The translations under genes and the position numbers were made by a program. This document shows positions 1 to 8,581 of a stretch of 41,115 nt of DNA, piece by piece. The stretch comes from Planctomycetota bacterium (GTDB lineage Bacteria; Planctomycetota; UBA1135; UBA2386). The stretch spans positions 1 through 41,115 of the forward strand of contig JAPYTD010000037.1 in NCBI GenBank assembly GCA_029936315.1, written 5' to 3'. How positions within the stretch are numbered: the first letter of the stretch is position 1; the number at the start of each line of letters is the position of its first letter. Below the pieces are notes generated by a model that was not told the origin of the DNA, made no database searches, and worked only from the letters and a program-made list of their open reading frames with translations.

Positions 1-1193
<1,193 letters not shown>

Positions 1194-1255
1194 CGTTGCA
1201 CTTCAGTCGGTAGGAAACAAAAAAGGAAGTCACAGAGTCGCTCGTGTCGCAGGCC

Positions 1256-2215
1256 CTACGGCTTGCAGCCACGCACGACGAACATGGAGAACTCTGTGCG
1301 CGCACCATCCGGCGCCGTCACGCAGTAGCGGTCGGTCAGCGATTGGCTGACCAGGTCACGAAAGCCAGCACGCGCAAGCGAACTGACGATTTGATCAGGC
1401 TTGAGGCCGAGTCGCAGGTCGCCCATGCGCTCGCGCATCCAATCCGATTCGTGCGGCAACATGTCCGACACGACGACGCAGCCACCTGGCTTGACGACGC
1501 GATGCACTTCGCGGGCCGCTGCGTCGTGGTCCGGCAGGTGATGCCAGACCAGGTTGGCGAATGCTGCGTCGAGTTCTTCGGCAGCAAACGGCAACGCATC
1601 GAGTTCGCCTTGACGGAACTCGGCGCCCGGAACGTTGGCACGCGCCTTGGCGAGCATGCCCTCACTGTGGTCAACCCCGAAGACCTGCGCGCTGCGTTTG
1701 GCGAGCCAGCCTGCCAAGAACCCAGCGCCACAACCAAGGTCGGCAACACACGGGCCCGACGGCCACGCCTGCGCCAAGATCTCGGCGCGCAACGTTCCAA
1801 CGGCGAAGTCTTGGCCAACGCTGTGCCACTGCTCGGCGAGTCGGTCGTGTGCTTCCCGGCTTGTCTGGCGGCGCCGATCCAGCACCGCTTGCAGTGCTGA
1901 CAAGTCGCGCTGGCCGGCGTCGGCGTCGAGGTATGGCTGCACGGTCGCTTCGAACAACGACGGCGACAGTGGCCCACCGACCGCTGGCTCGATCAGCGAG
2001 TGGAAGCTCCATGTTCCTTCGCGGCGATCACGCACCACGCCGGCCCGCTTGAGCAAGGACAGGTGGTTGCTGACGCGGCTCTGCTGCAGGCCGGTGATCG
2101 AGACCAACTCCTGCACGACAAGTTCCGACCGCGCCAGCAATGCGCAGAGGCGCAGACGCAGGGGGTCGGACAGCAGCTTCAGCGTTGCCTGCAGGCTGTC
2201 TAGATCCGTAGTCAT
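1256..2215 (-). CDS. ArsR-family regulator fused to a SAM methyltransferase (SahR-like)
   Basis: A 319-residue two-domain protein. Residues about 5-85 form an ArsR winged helix (LKLLSDPLRLRLCALL, then the recognition helix LQQSRVSNHLSLLKRAGVV). The C-terminal half is a class I methyltransferase with the SAM-binding motif VADLGCGAGFLAGWLA and the acidic GVDHSEGML. The frame is open upstream to 2371, but the ATG at 2215 is preceded by GGTGAT at 7 nt spacing, a good match to the 16S anti-SD, so this start was chosen; ATGs at 2224 and 2230 are alternatives. It sits directly upstream of ahcY. ArsR-type regulators linked to the methionine/SAH cycle (SahR) are known in Proteobacteria; here a role in sensing SAM or SAH and controlling ahcY is inferred from context and fusion. 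No cysteine pair typical of metal-sensing ArsR proteins is visible in the recognition helix. Confidence 0.85.
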   Translation of the reverse strand: MTTDLDSLQATLKLLSDPLRLRLCALLARSELVVQELVSITGLQQSRVSNHLSLLKRAGVVRDRREGTWSFHSLIEPAVGGPLSPSLFEATVQPYLDADAGQRDLSALQAVLDRRRQTSREAHDRLAEQWHSVGQDFAVGTLRAEILAQAWPSGPCVADLGCGAGFLAGWLAKRSAQVFGVDHSEGMLAKARANVPGAEFRQGELDALPFAAEELDAAFANLVWHHLPDHDAAAREVHRVVKPGGCVVVSDMLPHESDWMRERMGDLRLGLKPDQIVSSLARAGFRDLVSQSLTDRYCVTAPDGARTEFSMFVVRGCKP

Positions 2216-2228
2216 CGGCTGCATCACC

Positions 2229-2248
2229 ATATCACAACATCGTGATAT
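2229..2248. promoter_or_regulatory. Perfect palindrome, candidate ArsR/SahR operator
   Basis: The sequence is ATATCAC, six spacer bases, GTGATAT: a perfect 7+7 inverted repeat in an otherwise GC-rich region. It directly abuts the GGTGAT ribosome-binding site (2223-2228) of the ArsR-methyltransferase gene and lies in the divergent gap before the P5C dehydrogenase gene. Size and symmetry suit a dimeric ArsR winged-helix protein, so autoregulation of the regulator-ahcY operon is the natural inference. No second copy was found directly upstream of ahcY. Confidence 0.6.
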
Positions 2249-2545
2249 ACCAATACAGACGGGAACGGAAGATAGAAAAACCTGACCCGTGGCCTCCTCG
2301 GGGACTGGCTCGATTGGGAACCCACAGTGATGCGGGCAGCGCGTCCGCGCCAGTGATGGCCGCAAGCACACCCTCTCCTAGCTCGGATCCAGATGACCCC
2401 GCCCGCACGGTCTCCGATACGAAGAATGAAGCTACTGCGGGCGCCGCAGGAACCGCTACGGCAGGCGAAGGCATGGTCAAGCAGTGCTAGACGCGCCGCG
2501 GATCCGGGCACTAGGATCCCTCGCCAATTCCGGAGATCCAATCTA

Positions 2546-4177
2546 GTGTCCAACGCAAGCTTCCAAGTTCCCGTCGCCAAGAACGAACCGATCAAGTCCT
2601 ACGCGCCCGGCAGTGCCGAGCGCACCTCGCTGAAGACTGCCCTTGAGCAGATGGCAAGTGAGACCGTCGAGATCCCCCTGATCATCGGCGGCGAGGAAAT
2701 CCGCACCGGCAACACCTCCACGATCGTCATGCCGCACGATCACGGCCACGTGCTCGGCTCGTTCCACCAAGGTGATGCGAATGCCATCGATGCCGCCGCC
2801 AAGGCGAGCAAGGCAGCCGAACGCGAATGGCAGGCGACGCCGTGGGAGCACCGCGCCGCGATCTTCCTGAAGGCCGCCGACCTGCTTGCCGGTCCGTGGC
2901 GCGACAAGATCAATGCCGCGACCATGCTCGGCCAGAGCAAGAATGCCTACCAGTCGGAGATCGACGCAGCCTGCGAGCTGATCGACTTCTGGCGCTACAA
3001 CGTGCAGTTCATGCGCGAGCTCTACACGGAGCAACCGGAAAGCGGGCCGGGATGCTGGAACCGCATCGAACAACGCGGCCTCGAAGGTTTTGTGTTTGCC
3101 GTGACGCCGTTCAACTTCTCGTCGATCGCCGGCAACCTGCCGACCGCGCCTGCGATGATGGGCACGACGGCTTTGTGGAAGCCCGCGTCGACTGCGGTGC
3201 TGTCGGGCTACTGGCTGATGAAGCTGCTGCAAGAAGCAGGGCTGCCGAAGGGCGTCGTCAACTTCGTTCCCGGTCAAGGCCGCACGATCGGCACCCCTGC
3301 GATTGCGCACCCGGATCTCGCCGGCGTGCACTTCACCGGTTCGACCGGCGTGTTCCAAAGCATGTGGAAGTCGATCGGCGCAAACATCGACAACTACAAG
3401 TGCTACCCGCGCATCGTTGGCGAAACGGGCGGCAAGGACTTCATCTTTGCGCACGCGTCGGCGGACGTCGAAGCGCTGGTCGCGGCAACCGTTCGCGGTG
3501 CCTTCGAGTACCAGGGCCAAAAGTGCTCGGCCGCGAGCCGCGCCTACATTCCGAAGTCCATCTGGCCTGACTACAAAGAACGCCTGGTCGCCGAGATCGC
3601 GAAGATCAAGATGGGTGACCCGCGCGACTTCCGCAACTTCATGAACGCGGTCATCGACGAGAAGGCCTTCAACACGATCGCCGGCTACATCTCGCACGCC
3701 AAGGAATCGAGCGACGCCGAGATCCTTACCGGCGGCGGCTGCGACAAATCGAAGGGATACTTCATCGAACCGACGGTGATCACCACCACCAATAAGAACT
3801 TCAAGTCGCTGTGCGAGGAGATCTTCGGCCCAGTGTTGACGATCCACGTCTACGACGACAAGGACTTCGACGAGACGCTCGAGTCATGCGACACGGCTTC
3901 GGCCTATGCACTGACCGGCGCGATTTGGTCGCAGGATCGCTACGCGGCCGTCAAGATGGCAAAGCGCCTCGAGCACTCCGCGGGCAACTTCTACATCAAC
4001 GACAAGCCGACCGGCGCCGTCGTGGGCCAACAGCCGTTTGGCGGTGGCCGCGCTTCGGGCACCAACGACAAGGCGGGCAGCAAGCTCAACCTGATGAAGT
4101 GGTGCTCGGCCCGCACGATCAAGGAGACGTTCGTGCCGGCAACGGAATGGCGCTACCCGTTCATGGACGCTGAGTAG
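2546..4177 (+). CDS. L-glutamate gamma-semialdehyde (1-pyrroline-5-carboxylate) dehydrogenase
   Basis: Aldehyde dehydrogenase superfamily, NAD-dependent oxidation of glutamate semialdehyde to glutamate, the last step of proline and arginine breakdown. The 543-residue length and sequence match the stand-alone P5CDH (ALDH4-type) group rather than generic ALDHs. Catalytic Cys327 lies in QGQKCSAASRAY and the general-base Glu293 in GETGGKDF; FAVTPFNFSSIAGNLPTAP and the C-terminal QQPFGGGRASGTNDKAG are typical of the group. The GTG at 2546 was chosen because GGAG lies about 10 nt upstream and the conserved N-terminus starts shortly after; the frame is open back to 2393 but those codons look noncoding. 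The 297 bp before it hold only the palindrome next to the divergent regulator. No proline dehydrogenase gene is adjacent. The product, glutamate, connects to 2-oxoglutarate used by the neighbouring KorAB. Confidence 0.93.
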   Translation: MSNASFQVPVAKNEPIKSYAPGSAERTSLKTALEQMASETVEIPLIIGGEEIRTGNTSTIVMPHDHGHVLGSFHQGDANAIDAAAKASKAAEREWQATPWEHRAAIFLKAADLLAGPWRDKINAATMLGQSKNAYQSEIDAACELIDFWRYNVQFMRELYTEQPESGPGCWNRIEQRGLEGFVFAVTPFNFSSIAGNLPTAPAMMGTTALWKPASTAVLSGYWLMKLLQEAGLPKGVVNFVPGQGRTIGTPAIAHPDLAGVHFTGSTGVFQSMWKSIGANIDNYKCYPRIVGETGGKDFIFAHASADVEALVAATVRGAFEYQGQKCSAASRAYIPKSIWPDYKERLVAEIAKIKMGDPRDFRNFMNAVIDEKAFNTIAGYISHAKESSDAEILTGGGCDKSKGYFIEPTVITTTNKNFKSLCEEIFGPVLTIHVYDDKDFDETLESCDTASAYALTGAIWSQDRYAAVKMAKRLEHSAGNFYINDKPTGAVVGQQPFGGGRASGTNDKAGSKLNLMKWCSARTIKETFVPATEWRYPFMDAE

Positions 4178-4212
4178 CTGACGCAGATCGATCGAGCGAG
4201 CATATGGCGCAG

Positions 4213-4232
4213 TGCGCGCCGCCGGGCGCGCA
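4213..4232. terminator. GC hairpin between convergent genes
   Basis: TGCGCGCC, a four-base loop, then GGCGCGCA gives a perfect 8-bp stem in the 66-bp gap between the convergent P5CDH and korB genes. There is no U-tract on either side, so it may be a transcription barrier or a weak bidirectional terminator rather than a classical intrinsic terminator. Confidence 0.5.
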
Positions 4233-4243
4233 AAGATCGCGGG

Positions 4244-5254
4244 CTACTTCACGTCCCAGATCTCGCCAGCGTAGATCAGGTCCTTGATGCTCTGCTTGTT
4301 GTTCGCAACCGCGGTCTCAACCTGCTGCTTGACGGCATACTCAAAGTTCGGCTTATCCTGACGGCGGAACACGCCGATTGGCACCGGGAACACCTCTTCG
4401 TCCATCGTCGCGAGCGCCATTGCCGGCGCCGGCGTATCGGACGTCTCATCCCAGACGTAGGCCTTGCCGAGGTCATCACCTTCGACGATGAACGGACGGA
4501 AGTGCGCGTCGAACGCGATGCCCTTGTCCTTGTTGGCGCCGAACAACAACGGCTTCTGGTGCTCCAGGTAGAGAATGCGTTCGTCGCGCGCGCCCTTGTC
4601 GGTGAAGCCAGTAAAGGCACCATCGTTGAAGATGTTGCAGTTCTGATAGATCTCGATCATCGACGTGCCATTGTGGCTGTCGGCTTGCTTGACCATGCTC
4701 TGCAGGTGCGGGCCAAGAATATCCACAGCGCGGGCAACGAACGTGCCGCCAGCGCCGAGCGCCAACGCGATCGGCGCGAACGGGTAATCGACCGAACCGA
4801 GCGGCGAACTCTTGGTGACCTTGCCCTGCGGACTGGTCGGCGAGAACTGGCCCTTGGTCAGGCCGTAGATGCGGTTGTTGAACAACAGGATCTTCAAGCC
4901 CACGTTGCGCCGCATCGTGTGGATAAAGTGGTTGCCGCCGATCGACATCGCATCGCCGTCACCGGTAACGACCCAGACGTCAAGTTCCGGGTTGCTGAGC
5001 TTGACGCCGGTCGCGAGTGCTGGCGCGCGACCGTGAATCGTGTGGAAGCCGTAGGTATCCATGTAGTACGGAAACCGCGAGCTGCAACCGATGCCGGAGA
5101 TGATCACGGTCTCGTGCAACTTCTTGCCGAGGTCGGCGAACGCCGTCTGCACCGAGTTCAGGATCGCGTAATCACCACAGCCCGGACACCAGCGAACATC
5201 TTGGTCGCTCTTAAAGTCCTTCTTGGTCAACTTCGGGTGTTCGACACTCGACAT
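4244..5254 (-). CDS. korB: 2-oxoacid:ferredoxin oxidoreductase, beta subunit
   Basis: Thiamine-diphosphate and 4Fe-4S carrying subunit of a KorAB-type enzyme that oxidatively decarboxylates a 2-oxoacid (probably 2-oxoglutarate) to the acyl-CoA and reduces ferredoxin, or runs in reverse. The 336-residue protein has the cluster-ligand motif WCPGCGDYAIL, a further Cys in SGIGCSSRFPYY, and the ThDP/Mg motif VVTGDGDAMSIGGNH followed by LLFNNRIYGLTKGQFSPTS. The ATG at 5254 overlaps the korA stop (TGATG) and is preceded by a near-perfect AGGAGGTG inside the end of korA, so translation is coupled. A GTG just upstream at 5257 is a weaker alternative. Substrate preference cannot be settled by eye; 2-oxoglutarate is inferred from similarity to KorB and from the gamma-alpha fused partner. 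Confidence 0.92.
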   Translation of the reverse strand: MSSVEHPKLTKKDFKSDQDVRWCPGCGDYAILNSVQTAFADLGKKLHETVIISGIGCSSRFPYYMDTYGFHTIHGRAPALATGVKLSNPELDVWVVTGDGDAMSIGGNHFIHTMRRNVGLKILLFNNRIYGLTKGQFSPTSPQGKVTKSSPLGSVDYPFAPIALALGAGGTFVARAVDILGPHLQSMVKQADSHNGTSMIEIYQNCNIFNDGAFTGFTDKGARDERILYLEHQKPLLFGANKDKGIAFDAHFRPFIVEGDDLGKAYVWDETSDTPAPAMALATMDEEVFPVPIGVFRRQDKPNFEYAVKQQVETAVANNKQSIKDLIYAGEIWDVK

Positions 5255-7143
5255 CACTTCACCTCCTGCAAGACGTTCCGCATGTAATCTTCCACAGCAT
5301 GGCTCTGGAACGGTTGCCCGTTGACCTGACTATAACTCTTCACGTCGATCAGATACTTGGCGCGCAGCATCGACGCAAGCTGGCCCTTGTTCAGTTCTGG
5401 TAGAACGACCTTCTTGAATGAACGCATCAGCGCTTCGAGGTCGTTCGGCAGTGGGTTCAAGTGGCGCAAGAACGCGCAACTGATCTTGTGACCTTGCTCC
5501 TGCAGACGGGTCACCGCTGCCGTGATCGCACCCCGTGGACTGCCCCACCCAAGCACGAGCACGTCGCCCGACTTCTCTCCAATCGGCACCAATGGCGGCA
5601 GATCGTTCGCGACGCGGGCGACCTTGTCGGCGCGCGTATCGATCATGTGCTGGTGGTTGTCGGGGTCGTAGCTGATGTTGCCAGTGATGTCCTGCTTTTC
5701 GAGACCGCCGATGCGGTGCACCAGGCCCTTGGTGCCCGGCTTCGCCCACGGACGCGCCAGCGTCTCGGGGTTGCGCTCGTATGGCTTGAACTTCTCGTCG
5801 GGCTTGCCTTCGGGCGCGTAGTTGACCTCGATCTTTGGCAGCGCATCCACGTCGGGCAGCTTCCACGGTTCACTACCGTTGGCGATGTAGCCGTCGGATA
5901 GCACCATGACTGGCACCATGTACTTGGTCGCGATGCGCACGGCTTCGTAGCCAACTTCGAAAGCATCGGCAGCGGTCGAGCACGCGATCACCACCATCGG
6001 CGACTCGCCGTTGCGGCCGTACATCGCCTGTAGCAAGTCGGCCTGTTGGGTTTTGGTCGGCATGCCCGTGCTCGGTCCGGCACGCTGGATGTTGAGCACA
6101 ATCAGCGGCAGCTCCGCCATGATCGCGAGGCCAATCGCTTCGGCCTTCAACGCAACCCCGGGGCCGGACGTCGACGTGATGCCTAGCCTGCCGGTGTAGC
6201 TCGCACCGATCGCCGCACACACGGCCGCGATTTCATCCTCAGCCTGGAAGGTCACGACACCGTGATTCTTGTAGCCGCTCAGCTGGTGCAACACATCGGA
6301 CGCCGGCGTGATCGGGTAGCTACCCAAGAACAACGGCACGTTCCCTTGGTTGCTGGCCGCGACCAATCCCAAGCACAGGGCCTGGTTGCCCATGATGTTG
6401 CGATAGGTGCCGGCCGGCATCTTCGCGGGGGCGACCGTGTAAGAGACCTGGAAGATCTCGACCGTCTCGGCGTAGGCGTGGCCCGCGGCCATCGCCTTCA
6501 AGTTGGCTTCCACGATCGCTGGCTTCTTGGCGAACTTCAGGGCGAGCGCTTTCTGGGTCGGCTCAACCTCGCGCTGGAACAACCAGTAGAGGATGCCGAG
6601 CGCATACATGTTCTTGCAGCGGTCCTTGCCACGATTGTCGAGATCGCTCTCAGTCAGCGCTTCGCGGGTGCGCGCGGTCAGGTCGATCTCGATGACGCGA
6701 TAGCCGTCGAGCGAACCATCGGTGCGCGGGTCGACGGTGTAGGTCGCCTTCTTCAGGTCCAGCGGTTTGAAGCTCGCCGTGTTGAGCAGCAGGATGCCGT
6801 TCTTCTTGAGCTGACCGATGTGTGCCTTGAGCGCCGCCGGGTTCATCGCCACCAACACATCAGGGGCGTCGCCCGGCGTGTGGATGTCGAAGCTTGAGAA
6901 CCGCAACTGGAATGCACTGACGCCCGGCAGAGTGCCCGCAGGCGCGCGGATCTCAGCCGGAAAGTCCGGGAAGGTGGCGATATCGTTGCCCATCAGCGCA
7001 GTCGTGCGCGTGAACTGATCGCCCGTCAACTGCATGCCGTCGCCGGAGTCCCCGGCAAAGCGGATGACGACCTGGTCCAGTTCTTGGATCCCAGATTCGA
7101 GAGTGCTCGTCGTGAGCCCGTTCGTGGTGTCAGTGCCTGTCAT
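5254..7143 (-). CDS. korA: 2-oxoacid:ferredoxin oxidoreductase, fused gamma-alpha subunit
   Basis: A 629-residue partner of KorB. The N-terminal part (about residues 20-200) is the gamma domain (VIRFAGDSGDGMQLTGDQFT), followed by the pyrimidine-binding alpha domain with the hallmark GSYPITPASDVLHQLS and TSTSGPGVALKAEAIGLA, then the C-terminal transketolase-like domain (LVLGWGSPRGAITAAV). This gamma-alpha fusion with a separate beta is the usual KorAB layout of aerobic and microaerophilic bacteria. The ATG at 7143 is taken as the start; the frame is open to a TTG at 7161 and there is no convincing Shine-Dalgarno for either. It forms a two-gene operon with korB through a 1-nt stop/start overlap. 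No ferredoxin gene is adjacent. Confidence 0.92.
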   Translation of the reverse strand: MTGTDTTNGLTTSTLESGIQELDQVVIRFAGDSGDGMQLTGDQFTRTTALMGNDIATFPDFPAEIRAPAGTLPGVSAFQLRFSSFDIHTPGDAPDVLVAMNPAALKAHIGQLKKNGILLLNTASFKPLDLKKATYTVDPRTDGSLDGYRVIEIDLTARTREALTESDLDNRGKDRCKNMYALGILYWLFQREVEPTQKALALKFAKKPAIVEANLKAMAAGHAYAETVEIFQVSYTVAPAKMPAGTYRNIMGNQALCLGLVAASNQGNVPLFLGSYPITPASDVLHQLSGYKNHGVVTFQAEDEIAAVCAAIGASYTGRLGITSTSGPGVALKAEAIGLAIMAELPLIVLNIQRAGPSTGMPTKTQQADLLQAMYGRNGESPMVVIACSTAADAFEVGYEAVRIATKYMVPVMVLSDGYIANGSEPWKLPDVDALPKIEVNYAPEGKPDEKFKPYERNPETLARPWAKPGTKGLVHRIGGLEKQDITGNISYDPDNHQHMIDTRADKVARVANDLPPLVPIGEKSGDVLVLGWGSPRGAITAAVTRLQEQGHKISCAFLRHLNPLPNDLEALMRSFKKVVLPELNKGQLASMLRAKYLIDVKSYSQVNGQPFQSHAVEDYMRNVLQEVK

Positions 7144-7280
7144 CAATGTGTTGCGTGGCAAGGCAATATAGCGCCGCGGCTTGCCACGATCACCGGTAGT
7201 TACATCGTGCGCCGCAATTCGATGTAAGGCCTCACTGCCCGCGGGGCCTCTCAGGCTGAACCAACCGAATGGAGACCATC

Positions 7281-7814
7281 ATGACGAATCAAACCTTCCT
7301 GCTCCCTACTGCCTGTTTACTCCTGGCCGCGCCACTTTGGCCCAGAATGGGCAATCGACGTTTGGCCACGCCAGGGCCCGTGAACTCGCCGCGCTGGGCC
7401 GTTTGCCGACTTCGCACGACGTCGTCGTGCGCGACATCGTCAACTACCGTCGCCACGTATTGCCCCAACCGACCGCCAACCAGGCCGTCGCCCTGGATGT
7501 TCGCTCCGACAGGGGCGGCGCCGGGGCGGGAGCTGTGGCTGCAGGTGGGCTACACGACCCATGCCGAAGGCGACCGCACGCTGGCGCCGCCTTGTGCCGT
7601 GGCCCTGGTTGTCGACTGCAGCGGCTCAATGCGGGAACGCGGCAAGATGAGCCAGGTGCACCGTGGCCTGCGGGCCTTCGTTACGCGCCTACGTCCCGAT
7701 GACCAAATCGCCGTGGTGGCATTCTCGAGTGATGCCCGGCGTGCTGCCCGCGGCGTGCCCGCACTGCGAACGTTCGCCGGCGCGAGCGAGCCCGCCGACA
7801 GAGCAACAAACTGA
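7281..7814 (+). pseudogene. Broken VWA-domain protein gene with signal peptide
   Basis: An ATG at 7281 preceded by GGAG begins a signal-peptide-like MTNQTFLLPTACLLLAAPLW. The similarity then moves to another frame (roughly 7340-7515, with GRLPTSHDVVVRDIVNYRRH) and back to the first for ELWLQVGYTT and the von Willebrand A domain, whose metal-binding DxSxS motif is seen in ALVVDCSGSMRERGK. Two compensating frameshifts are therefore needed. The frame stops at 7814 about 60 residues into the VWA fold, so most of the domain and the C-terminus are missing. Intact relatives are secreted proteins of the YfbK-like type. This reads as a decayed gene; two sequencing errors could explain the frameshifts but not the truncation. 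Confidence 0.65.
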
Positions 7815-7912
7815 TCGATCCAAGCGTCACAAAGTCGCACCACGGAACGGGCAAGGGCAAGAACGGACACGGCGCAACGCAACCAGCGCGACCCGCCGGA
7901 GCCGGCAAGTAG

Positions 7913-8368
7913 GTGTGCTGCGTCATCACCTGCGCCGACATCGAAATCGCGCCGATGCTCGGCCTCGCCCACAAGGACGTTCTGGTGCTGCGCCTCGCGG
8001 GTCCGTTCGTCAATGCCGAAGCTGTCGCGCTGGTCGAGCGCACGATCAAGAAGCACCGCCTGTGCCTCGTGCTCGTGCTCGGCCACGGGCGTTGTGATTC
8101 CTTGCGCCTGCGTGAGAAGGGTCCACAAGACGCCTTGGATCGACGCGTAGCCGCCATGCGCACGCATGTCGGTCGCATCAAGCAGACCCTCGCGCAGCGC
8201 TTGGTCGAAACCCAGCACGAGCTGATCCTGGCGTCCTCGAGAACCCTGCACACGCGTACGCAGAGGGACCTACTGCGGGTTGTGCCAGGTGTGCTCAACG
8301 AACGAACCGGCGCGATGGCCTGGCAACATCGCAAGGCGCAACAACTGCCACTTTCGCCCGTGAAGTAG
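7913..8368 (+). CDS. Beta-carbonic-anhydrase-like protein, N-terminally truncated or decayed
   Basis: 151 residues from a GTG directly after an in-frame TAG. The sequence keeps the beta-carbonic-anhydrase layout: VITCADIEIAP corresponds to the zinc-ligand CxDxR motif and LVLVLGHGRCDSL to the His/Cys zinc ligands. The Arg of the Asp-Arg dyad is replaced by Glu, and the usual N-terminal arm is absent. The frame upstream of the TAG (about 7797-7909) encodes a Gly/Lys/His-rich stretch, KSHHGTGKGKNGHG, that may be the original N-terminal region, so the TAG may be a nonsense mutation. With the truncated VWA gene just before it, I suspect a deletion joined two damaged genes. Activity as a carbonic anhydrase is doubtful. 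Confidence 0.5.
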   Translation: MCCVITCADIEIAPMLGLAHKDVLVLRLAGPFVNAEAVALVERTIKKHRLCLVLVLGHGRCDSLRLREKGPQDALDRRVAAMRTHVGRIKQTLAQRLVETQHELILASSRTLHTRTQRDLLRVVPGVLNERTGAMAWQHRKAQQLPLSPVK

Positions 8369-8581
8369 CGGCAGCAACACTGCCCGCTTCCGCCTGACCC
8401 CCAGAACATTGTGGACAACCCTCAACTTTTCCACGGCTTGTGCAGAAAAGAACCTGCCGCAAAAGCTCCTTTCCGAAGGCAGGGTCCGCTCCAATCATCA
8501 CCCTACATAGACTCGCAAATCTCGACCCCAGTTCGTTCGCCACTCAGCCCTCGCCAGGGCCAAACCCCTCACGCTCCCGCA

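Noticed and set aside
2223-2230. ATG at 2224 or 2230 as start of the ArsR-methyltransferase
   Set aside because: They would overlap the palindrome or the GGTGAT ribosome-binding site that fits the ATG at 2215.
2543-3847. Long minus-strand frame antisense to the P5C dehydrogenase gene
   Set aside because: Arg/His/Val-rich product typical of antisense frames in GC-rich genes; the sense gene is clear.
7910-7912. The TAG before the carbonic-anhydrase-like frame as a recoded pyrrolysine codon
   Set aside because: No conserved residue is expected there, the surrounding genes are decayed, and no pyl genes are seen.
8409-8435. Two DnaA-box-like sites (TGTGGACAA at 8410-8418 and TTTTCCACG at 8427-8435)
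   Set aside because: Only two imperfect boxes, with no AT-rich unwinding region and no dnaA, dnaN or gidA gene nearby; an origin is not supported.
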